The notes: generated by a model from the sequence alone, not told the origin. 64,000 nucleotides of DNA from Cryptomeria japonica (GCF_030272615.1 NC_081409.1:914798340-914862339); one strand, 5' to 3'. Counted from the first letter of the stretch, positions 1 to 12,550 are shown. Made by a program: numbers and translations.

Positions 1-191
1 CATCTTAACCCTCTTCTCCTATTATTAAAAAAATTATTCAATTTATTTGATTTAATTCACTTAACCAAATTCAGACCATTAATTAAATAAATAAATCATA
101 TTTATTTAATTAAATCTTCTCTCACATTTAAATAAATTAATATTTATTTAAATTCCCCCAAAATCCCACCTCTCACATTTAAATAAATTAA

Positions 192-337
192 CATTTATTT
201 AAATCACCTTTATCCTCCACCCACTTGTATTTTCCTACAAATGCAAGTTGCACAACTATTTTAAATAAATCATTTATTTAAATCACCTTTATCCTCCACC
301 CACTTGCATTTTCCTACAAATGCAAGTTGCACAACTA
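192..337 (+). repeat. 67-bp direct repeat carrying a 10-bp hairpin
   Basis: Two copies lie at 192-258 and 271-337, offset by 79 bp and almost identical. Each carries an inverted repeat: ACTTGCATTT, a six-base TCCTAC loop, then AAATGCAAGT (302-327 is perfect; 223-248 has one mismatch). Part of the unit recurs near 716. Confidence 0.8.
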
Positions 338-383
338 ATTTTATTATTTATTTAAAATCCTATTTATCCTCACCCACTTGAAA

Positions 384-600
384 CCTTTAATGGTTTCCCT
401 TAAAGTCTTCAAACTTGATGGCTTTAAAGTCTTCAAACTTGATGGCTTCCTTCTATAGTCTTCTTAAGCATTTAATGGTTTCCCTTAAAGTCTTCAAACT
501 TGATGGCTTTAAAGTCTTCAGACTTTAATGGTTTTCCTTAAAGTCTTCAAGCCTTTAATGGTTTCCCTCAAAGTCTTCAAGCATTTTAATGCTTTATCTT
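384..600 (+). repeat. Short tandem array (AAAGTCTTCAA / TTTAATGGTTT)
   Basis: Six or so degenerate units of roughly 25-35 bp alternate 'aaagtcttcaaac' or 'aaagtcttcaag' with 'tttaatggtttccct' or 'ttgatggcttt'. Scattered relatives occur to about 940. It lies in the U3-like part of the left-edge LTR candidate and has no coding potential. Confidence 0.7.
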
Positions 601-1218
601 CCTTTTTCTCATTTAAATCAATTAATATTTATTTGAATATTTATCCAAATGAAAATTACACCATTTAATTGAAATAAATGATTTTATTTTAATTGAAAAT
701 ACCAAAATTTCTCCCACTTGCATTTTCCTACAAAATCCACTTGCATGCCTAAACCCCTTCTAGATTCTTCTAAACCCTTCCTAATTAACCTAATCCATCC
801 CCTAAATATTGTCACATTCCTAAGCAAATTGAAGTCACTTCTCAAAGACTCCAAAGTCTTTGAAAATCAATTAATGCTTTGTGTGTTCAACAAATTAACC
901 TCTAAAGTCTTCCAAACCACTTATGGCTCTTACATGACCATTAATGGTTAATTCCACTTGCACCCATGGTTAAGGACTTTGACCCCTAACTTAACCCTCA
1001 TGTAACCCATGTGTCTCTTCAAAGCATTTATTTCTTTGACTAGGGTAACCATCATGTCCTCTCAAGCATTTAATGCTCCTTATCTCTCCTCTCAAGCCTC
1101 CTCATGGTGACACTTGTCAACATGGGATTGGATTGAAAGTCTCACATGGATTGAATATCTTTCAATCCTAACCCTTGTTAAGATTACTCAATCTTAACCC
1201 TTCATTTCCCCATTTCTT

Positions 1219-1229
1219 CTATAAATAGA
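1219..1229 (+). promoter_or_regulatory. TATA box of left-edge LTR candidate
   Basis: CTATAAATAGA is a near-consensus plant TATA box. It is followed by an A/C-rich start-site-like stretch. It is the main sign that the left-edge repeat is a promoter-bearing LTR. Confidence 0.5.
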
Positions 1230-1627
1230 ACCCTTCTCCTCAAGCAAGAAAAAGCATTAGAGTATTGTTGTTATACTGGCATTAGCATAGAACTTTCTCA
1301 TAGCATCACTATCTACACTTGCATAGCATTTGCTTATCATATTCAACCATCTTGAATCTCCATATGGCATCCATAGCTAGTGCTAAAAGCTGAGAGCTAC
1401 ACTCATGTGGAACTTGGAGAGGAGAGGAACAAGGGAGGAGCAACTATGAGCATCTTGATTAGCTATTTTATTCTATGTTTATATGCTTTCTATTTCATGC
1501 TTAATATCTCTCTTGATATGCCTGTTTAGGATAGTCTTTTGTTGATAACACTAACGTTTGTTTCTTGTGCTCTTGTGTGTGTTGCCATCAAACAGATTTT
1601 CTAATCCTTTTTGCAGAGCATCACATA

Positions 1628-3011
1628 GAAATCCAACCAATAGGGTAATTCCATTTTGGAACATTTTTCCCATATCCTATGGTTTCCCCAAAATAAAATC
1701 CTCCAATAGGAGAATATGGTAGGTAGGAAATACTAACATATATTATAAGTAGGTGGGATAAATATATTTTAATATCCCAAGGTATAATTACCATACCACC
1801 AAATAAATATTAGTAATTAAACTATAGCTCTATAGGAATTATTATTTAATACATTATGAACTGTAGTTATTTTTAATTAAATACTCACCAATAGAAAACA
1901 TAATTAAATAAATCAACCATTAAATAATTTATTACTTCCAATATTAAATATTAATTAATATTTAGACTATAATCAATAATCAATAATTAATTAAATAATC
2001 TTTACAAAATTATTAATTAAATAAATACTATAATTCTTAAAATCATAAATCAAATAATCAAAAGCTCAAATAACTTAAATCAAGTAATTAAAAATAAATA
2101 ATACTAATTATCAAATCTCTCAACGAATAGACAAATAATCCAACACCACATAAATAACCACGTGACAATAAAATCAATCACAACATAAATAATCCTCATA
2201 CCAAAAGAGTCAATCAATACTAGCATACTCCCAAGATTGAAAAAGGCAAGCTGAAAACTGACATGACCAATTGCGCCTAGTGACAACTTAAACCTAGAGT
2301 ATATGAAGGGAACCCATGTCAACTCCGAAACCACATATTACCATTGGGATAAGGGGAGCTCGCACCTGTGAAGCCAGGGGAGCTCGCACCTAGGAATTCC
2401 AGGAGGAATAAATGTCCAGTACCTGCAAGTCCTGCAACCACCAACAATGATATATATATATATATATATATATATAACAGACAAGTGGTAGAATTATGCA
2501 ATGACACGTCCCGCTCACAATGAGTGATGTGACATTGATTCTCCATGAAGATAGTCAAACACATCTCATAAGCATCTCATCAAATATAATCATGAAATAG
2601 GGTTAGTATAATCATAATCAACATCAAATCCATGATCAATATAATCTTTCGATAATCTACCACATAGTATGCATATAGTATCCATCAAATCTCATGAATA
2701 ATCATCCTCCAAATCATCATGAATAGTCGAGATAAGTCTATCACGGATGGAATAAAACTCAACTCTAATCAAAACAAGTCAAATCAAGGGTGGACACTAC
2801 AACAACCCTATGTTGCCAGATGTAAGTCTGATAGTAGAGGCTATGCCGTGGAAAACTTGAATGCATATGTCACTTTTGTCATGAACCCCAGTTGGAATAT
2901 TATTGGGAGAATTGAAGTGATGAACATGAAGTAAGGAGGAGACTTTGGTCAAGATTTACTCTTCAACAGATAATCACTATGAAACTTCCTATCAACGTAT
3001 CTGGAATATAG
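1628..3011. other. Non-coding stretch with (TA)n microsatellite
   Basis: No supportable gene. It holds AT-rich sequence, a duplicated 'aggggagctcgcacct' motif near 2353-2392, and a pure (TA)n run at 2450-2476. A short open frame at 2719-2934 resembles nothing I know and is not in frame with the decayed gene that follows. Confidence 0.6.
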
Positions 3012-4463
3012 GAGGAAACAGAGGAAGATGTTCTGGATCCCGAATTCAACAAAAGGGTTCAAGGAGAGCCAATTCCTAAGATAGATTGGAATAAAAAGGA
3101 AGATGATAATATTCAAGCCAGGAATTTTAATGTTGTGAGGAGAACTGAGAAGTTGTTGAGAGACCAGAAAATTAAGAAAGGGTCTCTTATGTCTTCCCTT
3201 GAACTAAGAGTTGACTCACATACTGTGACTCAACTTCCTATTTCCTCCACTAATGAAATTGTTGATATTGCAGGTAGTTCAAAATCAATTGTTTAAAAAA
3301 TCCAACCAAGAAGATAAAAAAGGTCACCATCAGACTCTTTAGGAGCCCAAGTAACTTGGTTGAGGAGCAAGAAAAAGAGCAAAGAGCTAGCATTGAACCG
3401 GATCGTTGTAGACCTGGATCCAAGTAAAGAAGCTGGAGTAATAATGGATCAACGGGATTTGAGTAAACCTACGATACATGAAGTGGACATAGGTCAAGAA
3501 ATAGAGGATGAATTGAACCCAATGAGCACTCTTGTTATGGTTAATTCACCGAGTACTTAGACAACTCCTCTATCTAAAGAACCTGCAAATACACCATGAT
3601 GGCTAGAAGCTGCAGTTGGGAAGAAACACAATGTGGTACCAATTGCCATTCCTATAGAAGATATGGTCAGCAAGTGTCTTGGAAAGGTGTCCAAGCCGAA
3701 AAGACTCAAAACACAAACAATGATTGAGGTAGATGAAGCAATAGGTCATTGGACGTCCGAGATAGCCAAGCCTATTCCAGGTAAAGACTCAGACAAAGCT
3801 ACTGAGGATGACTTCAAAGTAGAAAAAATTGATCTGAGAGTTGCTTCGTGAGCCGTTGATGTCAAACACTTGGAGTCTTCCACGAAGAGAATGATTTCCA
3901 GATCATGGAAAGATGAAAAAGATGAGAAAGAGATGAAACAAATCAACACTCAAATGGTTGAGTACATTAATGCCATTCATCATCCAAATCCTCAGCCTTT
4001 GTCACAAGTGGCAGTATCATTTGATCCCAAATCTCCAACAAATCAAAGGATGTTAGATCAAGTTCAAAGAAACATAATGGTAGCGGAGATGTTCAACGAA
4101 TGGCTTGATCTCATAATACAACAAGGTTTAGACTATATTGTCAGTTTGGTAAAAGTATATGAGGATGCTGTAACAGTGAGTAAGGAATTGGAGTTAGAGG
4201 TTGTTACCTGGGAGAAAGAAAGGACCAAATGGGTGGTTGTCCTTGCACAGATGAATGATATACACAAATTCAATGTGATGAAGTTCTTGGTTGAAAAACC
4301 TGTGGAGAGCTTGGATGACAATGTATTGTATGTATCGAAGAAAAACGTGGAGTGGCAAAATTCAATTATCAAACAGGGCCACAAGGAATCCACCAAGCTG
4401 CTAAAAGGATTAACAAATTTTATCGATACAATGCAAAAAGATATTAAATGCATTGACATTTAA
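3012..4463 (+). pseudogene. Decayed retroelement-associated ORF, unknown function
   Basis: A single reading frame can be followed for about 480 codons through several in-frame stops (two near 3294-3330, one ending the segment at 3560, one near 3597, one at 3849-3851), so this is one decayed gene rather than several small ORFs. The product is hydrophilic and rich in Lys and Glu. It has a charged central part and a C-terminal part (about 3870-4463) that looks helical, possibly coiled-coil. I see no retroviral catalytic motif, zinc knuckle or signal peptide. It lies about 1 kb upstream of a Copia-type gag tail, so it may belong to a non-autonomous retroelement. The frame cannot be followed with confidence upstream of 3012. 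Function unknown. Confidence 0.5.
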
Positions 4464-5449
4464 CTTATGAAGGATGATGGTTGGAAGTAATGAATTCAAC
4501 ATATTGGACTCCCCTATTTCCAAGTCATCTTGAGCTTCTCAGCGACACATTTGGAGTGGCGTGGCATGTGTGATTCTGCGGCAAAGCAGGATAAACCAAT
4601 GGTTTCCTTAGCCACGGTGGAATCATGATCAATTAAGGGATGAGTTGTCAGCCTTTCTCTGGCTGTTATTTTAGTTTCTTTTGTTTTAGGCAAACGATTT
4701 CTTTAGCCCATGGTTAAAATGAAATTTTAGTTTTTATGTAACAAACTATGAGCCTAGTGGCTATTTAAGTTAGTTAGTAAGTTTATTTCAAGGTCCGGAA
4801 AAAAACTGTGATTTTAAGAAGGAACAAAAAAAAATTTGTTTTTCTTTGAATTTCTGAAAACTAGAATGGTTGGTTATCAATGAAATGTGTTCTAGTATGC
4901 AGTCTTTAAATCTGTGCGTTTAAGGAATTGGTGATCTCTATTGAGAAATTTGCTAATGCGCGTAATATCATTTTGTTATCAGTTATCTCCTATGTTTTTC
5001 TGAATTCATTGTTATCTTTACTTACAAGAAAATTCATGGTGTATTGAGTTGTACTGACCCCCCTTGTCCTGTGAGACACGAGAGAGAATCGATCAGTGTT
5101 CATACTACTATGCATTTGTTTTGCTTTGAATTTATAAAATGAACATTTATAGAAATAGGAGTCTGTGAGCTCCTTACCTGGAATAGGTCTTCAAAAATAT
5201 ATTCTTTCATTTCTAAAAGCATTCCTTTGTGTTGATGAATGAATGCTAAAGCCTTTTTTACGCTTTCTGGTTAAAAGTGTAGTCATTTCAAAGTTGTCTG
5301 CATAAAAATTCATTGCAAATTTTACGAGGAGCTTCCCTCTAATGCAGAGGATGAATTAATAATTGGTTCATCCAACTGTTGGTTTATTTGTTTTCCTTTC
5401 ATTAATGGGTGTAAAGAGTCATATTATATTTTGAAGAAAATTAACATTT
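4464..5449. other. Non-coding stretch between two decayed ORFs
   Basis: No gene seen. The sequence is T-rich with several short A runs, resembling a 3' untranslated or LTR-like tail, but no paired copy or clear boundary is visible. Confidence 0.5.
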
Positions 5450-5785
5450 TAATTCAAAGAAAGGGGCAAATTTGTTAACCAACACAACTATAGTCATGTA
5501 GCTATGAATTGTCAGAGAAGAACTAATAAAGGCAATGTTGGACCCTGGAGGGCGTCCGGAATGGCATGTTTCCATTGTCACAAACCAGGACATATTGCAA
5601 GGTTTTACAAAGCAAGAATGAACCAACCGGTTAATCAATCTATTGACCAGAAAGGAAAGAAGAAGGTAGATGTGGAAGAAACCAGAAGTGAGATGAATAA
5701 GGTTTGGAGGAAGAAAAGTGAGGAGAAACCATCAGAGGACTCCAATTCTTCACTTGGTGTGGAGAATCCTTTACCGAAAAACTAA
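5450..5785 (+). pseudogene. Copia-type gag C-terminal fragment (degenerate zinc knuckles)
   Basis: The frame reads a tail with two damaged CCHC zinc knuckles. In the first (just before and after 5504) the GHVAMNC-type half survives as SHVAMNC, but both leading cysteines are gone. The second, CFHCHKPGHIARFY, keeps C-x2-C-x4-H but has Tyr in place of the last Cys. A Lys/Glu-rich tail then ends at a stop at 5783-5785. In working Copia-superfamily elements the knuckles bind genomic RNA and are followed by protease and reverse transcriptase; here a polypurine tract follows within 20 bp, so pol is missing. The frame upstream of 5450 is broken. Confidence 0.65.
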
Positions 5786-5799
5786 GCTATGTATGAAGC

Positions 5800-6244
5800 T
5801 TAGGGGGAGCATATTGTCAGATCCATTTCCGGATCCCCTATATAGTGTGCAGTAAGTCAAATATGCATGTTGTGATGCATTATGATGTTATAAAGTGATT
5901 TTGAACTAGTTTCATCTCAAATTAGTAAGTTGGATGTGTTATGTCAATTGGTAACAAGTTTTAGGGTTGAACGGTGATTAGGGTATGCTCAACTGGTTTA
6001 GCATTAAATAAATAAAAAAGGTGTTTTACAGTTTCATTTCTCACTTAGCATTTTTGAAAGCATATTTGGAGAGCGACAAAAGCACATAAGAGCATTTGAC
6101 TGCTAGTTTGGCGAACTTGATAGGGGATTGTGAAAATTTGTGGAAAGGTGAATCGGTGGAAGAGCATTTAGACCGAAACCCCTATTTGTAAAGAAGTTGA
6201 AAGGTATTTCTCTGTCAATCTGATTCTGTGTTTGAATTTTTACA
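5800..6244 (+). repeat. Polypurine tract and possible LTR (TGTCAG...TTTACA)
   Basis: A purine run, TTAGGGGGAGCA, lies just after the gag fragment and is followed at 5815 by TGTCAG, as expected for a 3' LTR start. If the LTR ended at the TTTACA just before 6245 it would be 430 bp long. No partner LTR or target duplication was found. The same segment could instead be the 5' leader of the decayed gene that begins at 6245. Confidence 0.35.
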
Positions 6245-9200
6245 ATGGATACACCACACATTGTTGATGTTACTGAAAGGCCTCAACTGGAATTTAAAAG
6301 ACATTCTCATAAGTCAACGGAGACAGATCCAGTTGGAGCCCTATCCAGCGTACCGTATGGTGTTTTACATGTTGGGGACATTTGATCTTACATACAATGC
6401 AAATTGGAATATTTGGGGACATTTTCTATCTTTGATCAATACCGAACATTGTGTGATGAACAAGGAGTGATAAAGGGTCAATTAAGAAGGGTTACCGATA
6501 AAGGGTTTCACCATGTTGTGAACTTTATAGATGATTTTGAAGAAGATCATGTGAGATATGTTTTGAGCAGGATTGATGATCAGTTTATGTGGTTAGATCG
6601 ACCACACAAGATCACAAAGGAGGCTATCCACGTTGTCACCGGATTATGGACAACCGATGAATTTCCTATTCTTAGATCAATCCCGAAGGATGAGGTTATC
6701 AGATTGACAAAATCTAAATGGGATGGTCATGCTATGATAGTAAATTAGATTGATGATCCAACAATGAAGTTTGCATCTATGGTCATCGGTTACAAGGTTT
6801 ATCATTCGAGGTAGATGAATAGCATTCCCGGAGCTGCTATCCACATAGCTTACCGAATGTTGATTATGATCTAGAAGAAGCTTTAAGAGCCCAATTGATG
6901 TTGAATCTTGAGTCAATAGAGAAGGAGAAGCGACATAAATTCAAATTTGGTCAATTGATTATTGGATTGTTTTTCTATTTCCAGAATTTCTTTCTCAGTA
7001 TAGGTTGTATTCAATGGTCTGTGGATACACCGACAATGTTGCAAGTTAAGAACAACATTAAGATGCTTGGCAATGAAATTACAAAGATAATCTGGGGATA
7101 CTTCAAGGATTTCCAAAAGAGAATGCATGCCAGAGAAAGGATACCGAAGCATGTAGTGAAAAGGTATGAAGACTCTATCTATTTTATGGTTGGCACTAAT
7201 ACTTATCAGATGAAGGCTGCAGATCCAAGAACTTTATGGTTCATGCCTATGGGGTATGAGGTAGGAGAAGATATATTGACTATTTATGTTGATCACCTCC
7301 TATCCAAACTGGTAGATCCTAATGTAACTAGGTTTGGCACATTTAAGGAGAAATCAATATAGGTACATTATGAGTTGGCAAAACCAGTAATAGCTAAAAA
7401 GGTCAGAAAAGAAGTTGAAGAATTTGTTGTGGAACAATGCTTCACAAAGGAAATGATTGCTGAACCTAGAACCAAATTTGAAGCTGGGAAGGTAGGAACC
7501 TCTAGTGCACCTATCGGTAGACAAACTAGAAGTGTAGTTGTTAAGGAGAAGTCCCCTCCTCCTCCAAAGATACAAATCAGAAGAAAAGCTAAGAAGATTG
7601 CACCAGAAGCACCTAAAGCTACTAGTAAGAGGAAGAAAGAACAAGCCCAAAGATTTTCTAAAGCTATTACAAAGGAAAAGGCAGAGGAAACAAAATCTAA
7701 AGGAGGCAAAAAGGAATTGAGAGAAAGTTGTAAGAAATCCAATGTAGTTGGAGCACCTACTGTTAAATTAGTAACACCACGGGTAACTAAAACTACTATA
7801 CTTGAGAAATTGTTGGAGGATATAAGTATGGTATATTAGTTGGTGTACATGAGAACTATAATAATTTTGATGAGGAATAGCAGAAATAGATTAAAGATTC
7901 AGTTGTTGGGTACATGAATCATTATAGCAAAGTATTAATTGAGTTACAAGGTCAAATACCTGATTCTTTGTATAATAAACTAGAAGCTAGATGGCAGACT
8001 ACTATTAGGCAGGATAAAGAAATAATTGAGTATGTACTGATGCATTTGTAATCGAAGACATATAAGGAAGAAGTGCAGGAAATTATTTCAAGATCAAAAC
8101 CATTATTTAGAACTAAGAAGAGGTTGACTAGATTGCTTGTTGGAGAATCCCAGTTGGTTCAAGTTGAGAATGAGGAGATTTTGAAGAAGTTTTTAGGACT
8201 GGAGAAAGAGGAACCGAAATATATTGAATCATTTGAGGAAGAAGATATTCTTGAGGCACCGATAATTGAAGGAGAGCTACAAGATGTATTTGAGATTGAT
8301 GAGATATTTACTCATATAGAGAAAGAACTGGAAGGTACTACTACATATGTCCCTACTGTTACAATAGAAGAAAGTGTGTTATCGGAAGTGATTCCCATCG
8401 GTAAAGATAAAGATGAAACAAATATAGGTGAATGCACAAACAGATGATGTGCAAATCACTGAGCCACCGAAGATAGGTGAAGAGATGTAGAAAAATGCTC
8501 AGGAAAGTGAACAGATTGATGTTGAGCAAACAACAAAGTCACTGGTAAAGGAAGAAGAGAAGCAAAAAGAAGAAGAACATGAGCAGAAAGTGACCTACCA
8601 GTCACTTACTTCTAAGAAGATTATTGATGATGATGATGAAGATGATACATTATTTATCCAAGGATCGATAAACATGGATATGTTGAGTCCCACATAATTG
8701 ATGAAGATTGCATCTGCAATGCAATCCAAGGCCAAGAAGAAGATGATGAGAGTTCAAAGGAGAGAAACTCATAATATATAGACTAATGTTGAAATATTTT
8801 CTAGTCTGTTACCAGAGACTGAGACTGATAGTCTCTCAACCCCTATTGAGAAACTGGATGACTTGGTCACATCTGCAGGGAAGCAAATGAAGAGTCTTGG
8901 ACAAGCTGCTTTATATAATGTTGAGAAAGAATATGAGAAGAAAATAATTGAGTAGTTAATTAAAGCAATTGACAGAGACAAAGTAGGTCTTACTGTAGAT
9001 ATGGAGCAAATCAAAGAAGCATTGAAGACCAGAGGTAAAATTATGTCTACAATTTGCAACTTTTCATTGTTTTTGGATGATATTGATAAAAAGAGGAAGG
9101 CAGAGCAACAAGAGCTAAAGAATTTGAGTGAATCATTTGATCATGTAAATGATTCAGTCATAATTTTTGGTAGAGAGGTTATAATTATATAGTAGAAGCT

Positions 9201-9477
9201 TAAGGCATATGAGGCTAAATAGGTAAAGAGGACTGCATCATTACAGGAGTTACATACTCACTTAGTTCCCAAGTTACAAATTTTGCAGAGAGGTTACAAA
9301 GAGACATAGGCAATTTTGACTACACTAGAGATGAGTATACTTGATGCTATGGAAGAACTTGCATACTAGATCAGGACACATATTGAGATAACGTCTACTC
9401 TTTTGGAGATATGGGAGAATGATTTGAAAGTCTTGAAGACTAATTTTGCTGATTTTTTTCTCAGGATGTTATTGTAA
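6245..9477 (+). pseudogene. Long decayed gene of unknown function in a Copia-type element
   Basis: A reading frame of about 1,070 codons starts at ATG 6245, hits a TGA after about 47 codons (near 6386), resumes through 6748, shifts frame before 6895, and continues with further stops and shifts near 7840, 8045 and 8447 to the end at 9477. The first third is globular, with several aromatic residues. About 7400-7800 is extremely Lys/Arg-rich (a nuclear or nucleic-acid-binding character). 8100-8700 is Glu/Asp-rich and 8800-9470 is helical, probably coiled-coil. There is no protease, RT, RNase H or integrase motif. The end lies about 240 bp before a Copia-type polypurine tract, the same spacing as pol in the complete Copia element on the right, so this gene occupies the gag-pol position. 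It could be a captured host gene or an env-like accessory ORF. I do not recognise a named family. Confidence 0.55.
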
Positions 9478-9549
9478 ACTGTTGAACTCTTACATTTGGT
9501 AATGAAAATTTTGATGTATTGTATTCATTTGTTTCAAATGTATTTGCTT

Positions 9550-9726
9550 GCCTTTTCCATTGTTGTCAAAGGGGGAGTAGTATAAGTTAGTCAAAATTTT
9601 GTATTTTGTAATAGAATGTAATTGATAAGGGGGAGTTTTGTATTTGAGTTGAATCTTGATTGTTGTAATGAGAGACTTAGACAAAAAAAATTCCTAAGTG
9701 TTGCCATCAATGCCAAAGGGGGAGAT
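9550..9726 (+). other. Copia-type 3' untranslated region with repeated polypurine tracts
   Basis: Three CAAAGGGGGAG / AAGGGGGAG runs occur, the last (ending 9726) directly abutting the LTR. The arrangement 'attgttgtcaaagggggag' followed by 'catcaatgccaaagggggag' is mirrored on the minus strand of the complete Copia element near 52094-52165. The two elements therefore share a 3' end type. Confidence 0.75.
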
Positions 9727-10907
9727 TGTTGGCTTGATGATGATTATATTCTTTAATAGGTTGTATGATGACTTTATTTGTGTTGCCATTGATGACAACC
9801 ATGTTTTTTTAGTCATCTAAGTCATCTAGATCAGCTGGTAGAGCCTAACCGATAGTGGGATCTGTCAGAGAACAAAACTGCTAAGTTGTAGGCAACCGGT
9901 AAACAGGAACAATCGTGTGATCATCAAATCGGTATAGACGATTGGAGAAGAGTTAGATGTTGCGGTTTGGAAAATGTGTTTATGATATCGTCATGAGTCT
10001 TTGATTAGAACCACATCAGTAGATTCAAAGTATTGAGCGAGTTATGATCGGAAGAACAGTTACGGTCAAGAAAAACAAAGAACCGGAAAGCAGAGTTGCT
10101 TTGATCGGTAACTAGTATAATTTACGTTATGTTTTGTTTGGCCGACATAAGTAAAGTGTAATGAGAAGGAAAATGTTAAAGATGACTAGATTCAATGAAC
10201 CTAGGGAATTGTTCCAAGGTTCTTAGCCGTCTTAACAAAAATTTTTTAAGGAGATGAAAGTTGTATGATTTATGGGATCAAGAGTGAGAGTTTGATCGTG
10301 CGGTGGAAGGAGTTAGAGTTTGTTGTTTGGTCAGTGATAGAAGCTGAGCAAAATCAGATCTAATCAAGCATAGAGGTGCTAACAATAGATTAGTCAAACT
10401 TGTTGTTCCCTAACAGTTGTAGCAAGAAAATCCTCTCACAAGGTCACTCCTAACAGGGTGTGGTAGTATCCTAGCAGGTCTGAAGGTGAAAATACTCTAA
10501 CAAGGTGACACATTAGCTTGTGTTTTGAAATCCCTTAACTGGGTAGCTCCTAACAGGGTTGGGTCCTAACAGGCCTTATTGTAATAGCTCTTAACCAGGC
10601 TAAAACACTCTTAACCGAGTGTACCCTAAACAGGGTGTTGTATGACCTTAACGGGTCAAATCTCTATATTGCAGATAGTTGATCTTTGTGGGTATTAATT
10701 CCCACCGTGGTTTTTCCTATTTGGGTTTCCACATGAAAAATCATTGTGTTATGGTTTGCATGCTTTATTGGATGTTTGCTTGTGTGGTTATATGTCTTGC
10801 ATGCATATTGATTTTCAAATTGGTGAAAGGTGTTATCAGATTTATTAAGTTTTTGCTTGCACTAATTCACCCCCCCCCCTCTCAGTACCTTATACGTTTA
10901 TCAAGCA
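9727..10907 (+). repeat. Copia-type LTR (3' LTR of the decayed element)
   Basis: It begins TGTTGGCTTGAT right after the polypurine tract. It carries an array of 'taacagggt'-like units (10430-10640), a 'ccaccgtggtttttcctatttgggtt' class motif near 10705 known from plant Copia LTRs, and a run of ten C near 10870 followed by CTCTCAGT. The end is placed at ATCAAGCA, an imperfect inverse of the start. No matching 5' LTR is found upstream, so the element is truncated or rearranged on its left. Confidence 0.7.
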
Positions 10908-12545
10908 CTATTGACTATTCTCCTTATTTAGTCAAATTGGATTTGATATTGATTTAAAAATGATGTGAACTAGGGCTAGTGATGTAAAATTGGAAAGTAA
11001 TAAGCAAAGATAGAGAATTTCAAAACAAATATGTAAATACTAAGCATGGATCTAGAAATTGGAAACAAAGAGGAACTTGTGCCTAAAATTTGAGCTTGGA
11101 AATTTTGGACTTTAGGGCTAGGTGTCAGATTCAACTATTGAATATAGTTTGAGAATTAGGACGTCGCTCAGATTCTCCTAAAATTTTGTCGAAAAAGTGT
11201 CGGACATTGTTTGTCGATTGCTAGTGTCTAGGGTTTTTTGGTTCTTCAAAATTTGATTCAATTCATCTCAATATCTACTTTATGGATCTCCATTCCTTCT
11301 CTTCATAACCCTATCACCTACACACACAAGAGAGGAAAAATGGTGCTATGTTGATAGGGGTGTGCCTTAGTCAAACCCCAAGTTTGGAATTGACCCTTAA
11401 TAAAATGAAATAGATATAAATGAAAGCTCCAAAGTAAAGTGTTGGATACATGATATTATACTCAAGATTGATGTTGTTGTTGATGGTGATGATGTAATGC
11501 TCTTTGAATAAGACCCACAAATGTTCATTCAATAACATGATGTGACAAGACATAAAAGGATTATTCATGAAAATATGCTTGCATGAATATTATTGCAGCT
11601 TATTGCTCCATAATGCCCAAATCTAAAGAATATTTTCTCTTGAATGATATGGCGGGATGGAATGATAATAAGATGTTGTGATATGAAAATGAATTAGAAA
11701 GATGCTCTTATATAGGGTTCCTAAGGTATTTCATAAATTAGGTTGACCTTCATCGGTCATATTAAAATATTGGGATTTGGAATCAGTACAATGACATATT
11801 TAAAAGTGGGACCACTTTGGGGGGACTATGGTGCTTAGTGCCCTAGTCTACTTAGAAAGTGGTGAATCAAAGGTGGCTCAAGTGTGCTCAGGCTTATGAT
11901 AGAGACCCATATCACCATATGATCATATGACAACAATTTTATAGTGCGAAGCTAGAAATATGCTTGAAAAAGAGATAGGAGGGGACACACCAAGGCATGG
12001 GAACAAAAATTATCATAAAATTGTAAGAGGTTACAATTTATGACACTACAAAAATGTACATACATTACCTTGTTTATATAGACAATGTTGAGAGATAGGA
12101 CTAACTAGGATGATGAAAAGTGTCTTCATCCTATGTCATGTGACAACTAAGGGACAAGATCACATGTCCGTGAGAATTCTAGAAATTTACCTAACTCATT
12201 AAGTTTGCCTAACATGTGTGAAAAGGTTCTAACTAGGAATTAGTTGGATAATATAGCTCATTCACACCATGAAAAGGGAATAATAGATAGGGAATACTCA
12301 TGTTCACACCAACAATATTGGATATTTGAATGATATATCTAAATCTTAGGAGATTTTGATTATCAAAAAGGCATGTATTGCTTTCTAAACCTTACTAGGC
12401 AAAATAAAATAATTGATGAACATTTAGTATCACTATTCAAGGTTTGCCTCAATTTCTCAAAGTTTGTGATAATTGAGGAACTTATTACGAGGCACATTGG
12501 GCCCATGAAATCTTATAGCTTGAATGACACCTATATCTATTGATC
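10908..12545. other. Non-coding stretch without recognisable features
   Basis: No gene, LTR pair or tandem array that I can support. Several short open frames exist but have no familiar motif. Confidence 0.6.
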
Positions 12546-12550
12546 ATTCA

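Larger units (their letters stand above)
1..1627 (+). repeat. AT-rich LTR-like region with TATA box
   Basis: This stretch has no supportable gene. It is built from A/T palindromes (AAATAAAT facing ATTTATTT), a duplicated 67-bp block, a tandem array around TTTAATGG and AAAGTCTTCAA, and then a TATAAATA box near 1220 followed by about 400 bp of moderately complex sequence. A U3-like AT-rich part, a TATA box and a transcribed tail suggest an LTR of a retrotransposon that starts before the window. The right end is placed loosely near 1627, after a CTTTTTGCAG segment. No second copy or target duplication is available, so LTR status is inference. Confidence 0.4.

Noticed and set aside
1360..1420. 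tRNA-like 'gctagtgctaaaagctgagagc' stretch
   Set aside because: No cloverleaf can be folded with the required T-loop.
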